Positions 63,502 through 64,000 of a stretch of DNA of 64,000 nt are shown in pieces. Made by a program: the position numbers and the translations under genes. A model generated the notes under the pieces. The model saw nothing but the letters and a program-made list of their open reading frames with translations. It was not told the origin of the DNA and did no database searches. Each line of letters opens with the position of its first letter. Position 1 is the stretch's first letter. The DNA is taken from positions 62,001 to 126,000 of the forward strand of contig NZ_QLST01000006.1 of NCBI RefSeq assembly GCF_003293845.1. Direction: 5' to 3'. This DNA comes from Flavobacterium tibetense (lineage in GTDB: Bacteria > Bacteroidota > Bacteroidia > Flavobacteriales > Flavobacteriaceae).

Positions 63502-64000
63502 ATGAATCTCCTTGAAACTCCAATAGAATTTCTCAAAGGCGTTGGTCCACAGCGTGGCGATTTATTGCGTAAAGAATTGAGCATTCATAAATATGGAGAT
63601 TTACTGAATTTATTTCCTAATCGTTACATTGACAGAACTCGTTATTACAAAATAAACGAACTACAAAACAGCAATTCAGAAGTTCAAATTGTTGGGAAAA
63701 TTATCAATATCAAAACAGTTGAACAAGGAAAAGGAAAATCGAGATTAGTAGCAACTTTTATTGACGAAACAGGTCAAATGGAATTAGTTTGGTTTCAGGG
63801 ACAAAAATGGATTCGAGAAAGTATCAAAATCAATGTTCCTTATGTGATTTTTGGAAAAGTTTCACAATTTGGAGCTACTTACAACATGGCACATCCTGAA
63901 ATGGAATTATTGGAAGAACATAAAGCTAGTCTGCGTTCGGCGATGCAACCGGTTTATCCAAGTACGGAAAAATTGGCAAACAAAGGAATTTCGAACAAAG
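63502..64000 (+). CDS. recG: ATP-dependent DNA helicase RecG (N-terminal part, cut by window edge)
   Basis: An ATG at 63502 opens a frame that runs to the window end (166 codons). The start MNLLETPIEFLKGVGPQRGD with PNRYIDRTRYYKI is the typical beginning of RecG in Bacteroidota. An OB-fold wedge domain follows (VQIVGKIINIKTVEQGKGKS, ATFIDETGQMELVWFQGQKW) which splits branched DNA. The helicase motifs lie outside the window. RecG reverses stalled forks and processes Holliday junctions. An upstream TATCTTCG near 63422 resembles a weak -7 box, and the leader carries the 24-nt repeat shared with holA. Confidence 0.93.
   Translation, partial: MNLLETPIEFLKGVGPQRGDLLRKELSIHKYGDLLNLFPNRYIDRTRYYKINELQNSNSEVQIVGKIINIKTVEQGKGKSRLVATFIDETGQMELVWFQGQKWIRESIKINVPYVIFGKVSQFGATYNMAHPEMELLEEHKASLRSAMQPVYPSTEKLANKGISNK

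Noticed and set aside
1-64000. tRNA, rRNA, tmRNA or insertion sequences
   Set aside because: Scanning by eye I found no cloverleaf-like tRNA, no conserved rRNA stretches and no transposase or integrase frame; weak RNA genes could still be missed.

Overview
The window is a piece of a low-GC Bacteroidota chromosome, almost certainly a Flavobacterium or close relative. Evidence: Bacteroidota -7 promoter boxes of the form TAnnTTTG before many genes, an almost complete lack of Shine-Dalgarno sequences before start codons, a flavobacterial gene set (OMP_b-brl_3-type TonB-dependent receptor, short MenE, short lone HsdR-N protein beside holA, Mrp antiporter), and A/T-rich intergenic DNA. No rRNA, tRNA, CRISPR array, transposase, integrase or phage gene was seen. 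Both ends cut genes: an Fe-S/heme oxidoreductase at the left and recG at the right.

Layout. 1-6.3 kb: envelope genes. A leftward run of cell-wall amidase, MlaD-type lipid-transport protein and an Fe-S electron-transfer membrane protein is divergent from lptD-ridA. 6.3-11.3 kb: a PLP cysteine-synthase-like enzyme, an S9 oligopeptidase, the YbaB nucleoid protein, a repeat-filled 313-bp gap and threonine aldolase. 11.4-19.5 kb: prfB with a programmed frameshift, yiaA, an lpxD-type acyltransferase, an acyl-CoA carboxylase beta subunit, a small membrane protein coupled to an unusually long pseudouridine synthase, and an M1 peptidase. 19.5-30.7 kb: D-2-hydroxyacid dehydrogenase, DoxX, menE with a CPBP protease, an ArsC-like protein, a TonB-type outer-membrane protein, fumC, corA and hutI. 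30.7-33.9 kb: secreted and lipoprotein genes lying between hutI and hutG, including a lipoprotein with a JAMM-like metal motif. 34-42.6 kb: hutG, a DEAD-box helicase, a TPR hybrid histidine kinase, ettA and dcp. 42.6-45 kb: an accessory patch with duplicated flanks. 45.2-50.9 kb: a complete mrpABCDEFG cation/proton antiporter operon. 50.9-64 kb: holA, lone HsdR-N, a GT2 glycosyltransferase, an OmpA-like lipoprotein, a Sua5/TsaC protein, uvrD/pcrA, a large lipoprotein, a patatin, a second M1 peptidase and recG.

Biology. The core genes fit an aerobic, protein-degrading heterotroph: four exported or surface-linked peptidases (S9, two M1, M3), histidine breakdown (hutI, hutG), branched-chain acyl-CoA carboxylation, fumarase and menaquinone synthesis (menE).

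Most worth following up: (1) the 42.6-44.8 kb patch, where about 200 bp including the last codons of a 60-residue membrane-protein gene, its terminator and a leader is present twice and brackets a DUF5677-like gene, with a partial third copy after dcp; (2) the two-gene lipoprotein module at 30.7-32.9 kb, which looks like a polymorphic surface effector with a companion protein; (3) several structured or repeated non-coding sequences, including an identical 24-nt leader just before the start codons of holA and recG; (4) the prfB recoding site, which carries the only strong AGGAGG I noticed near a gene start in the window.
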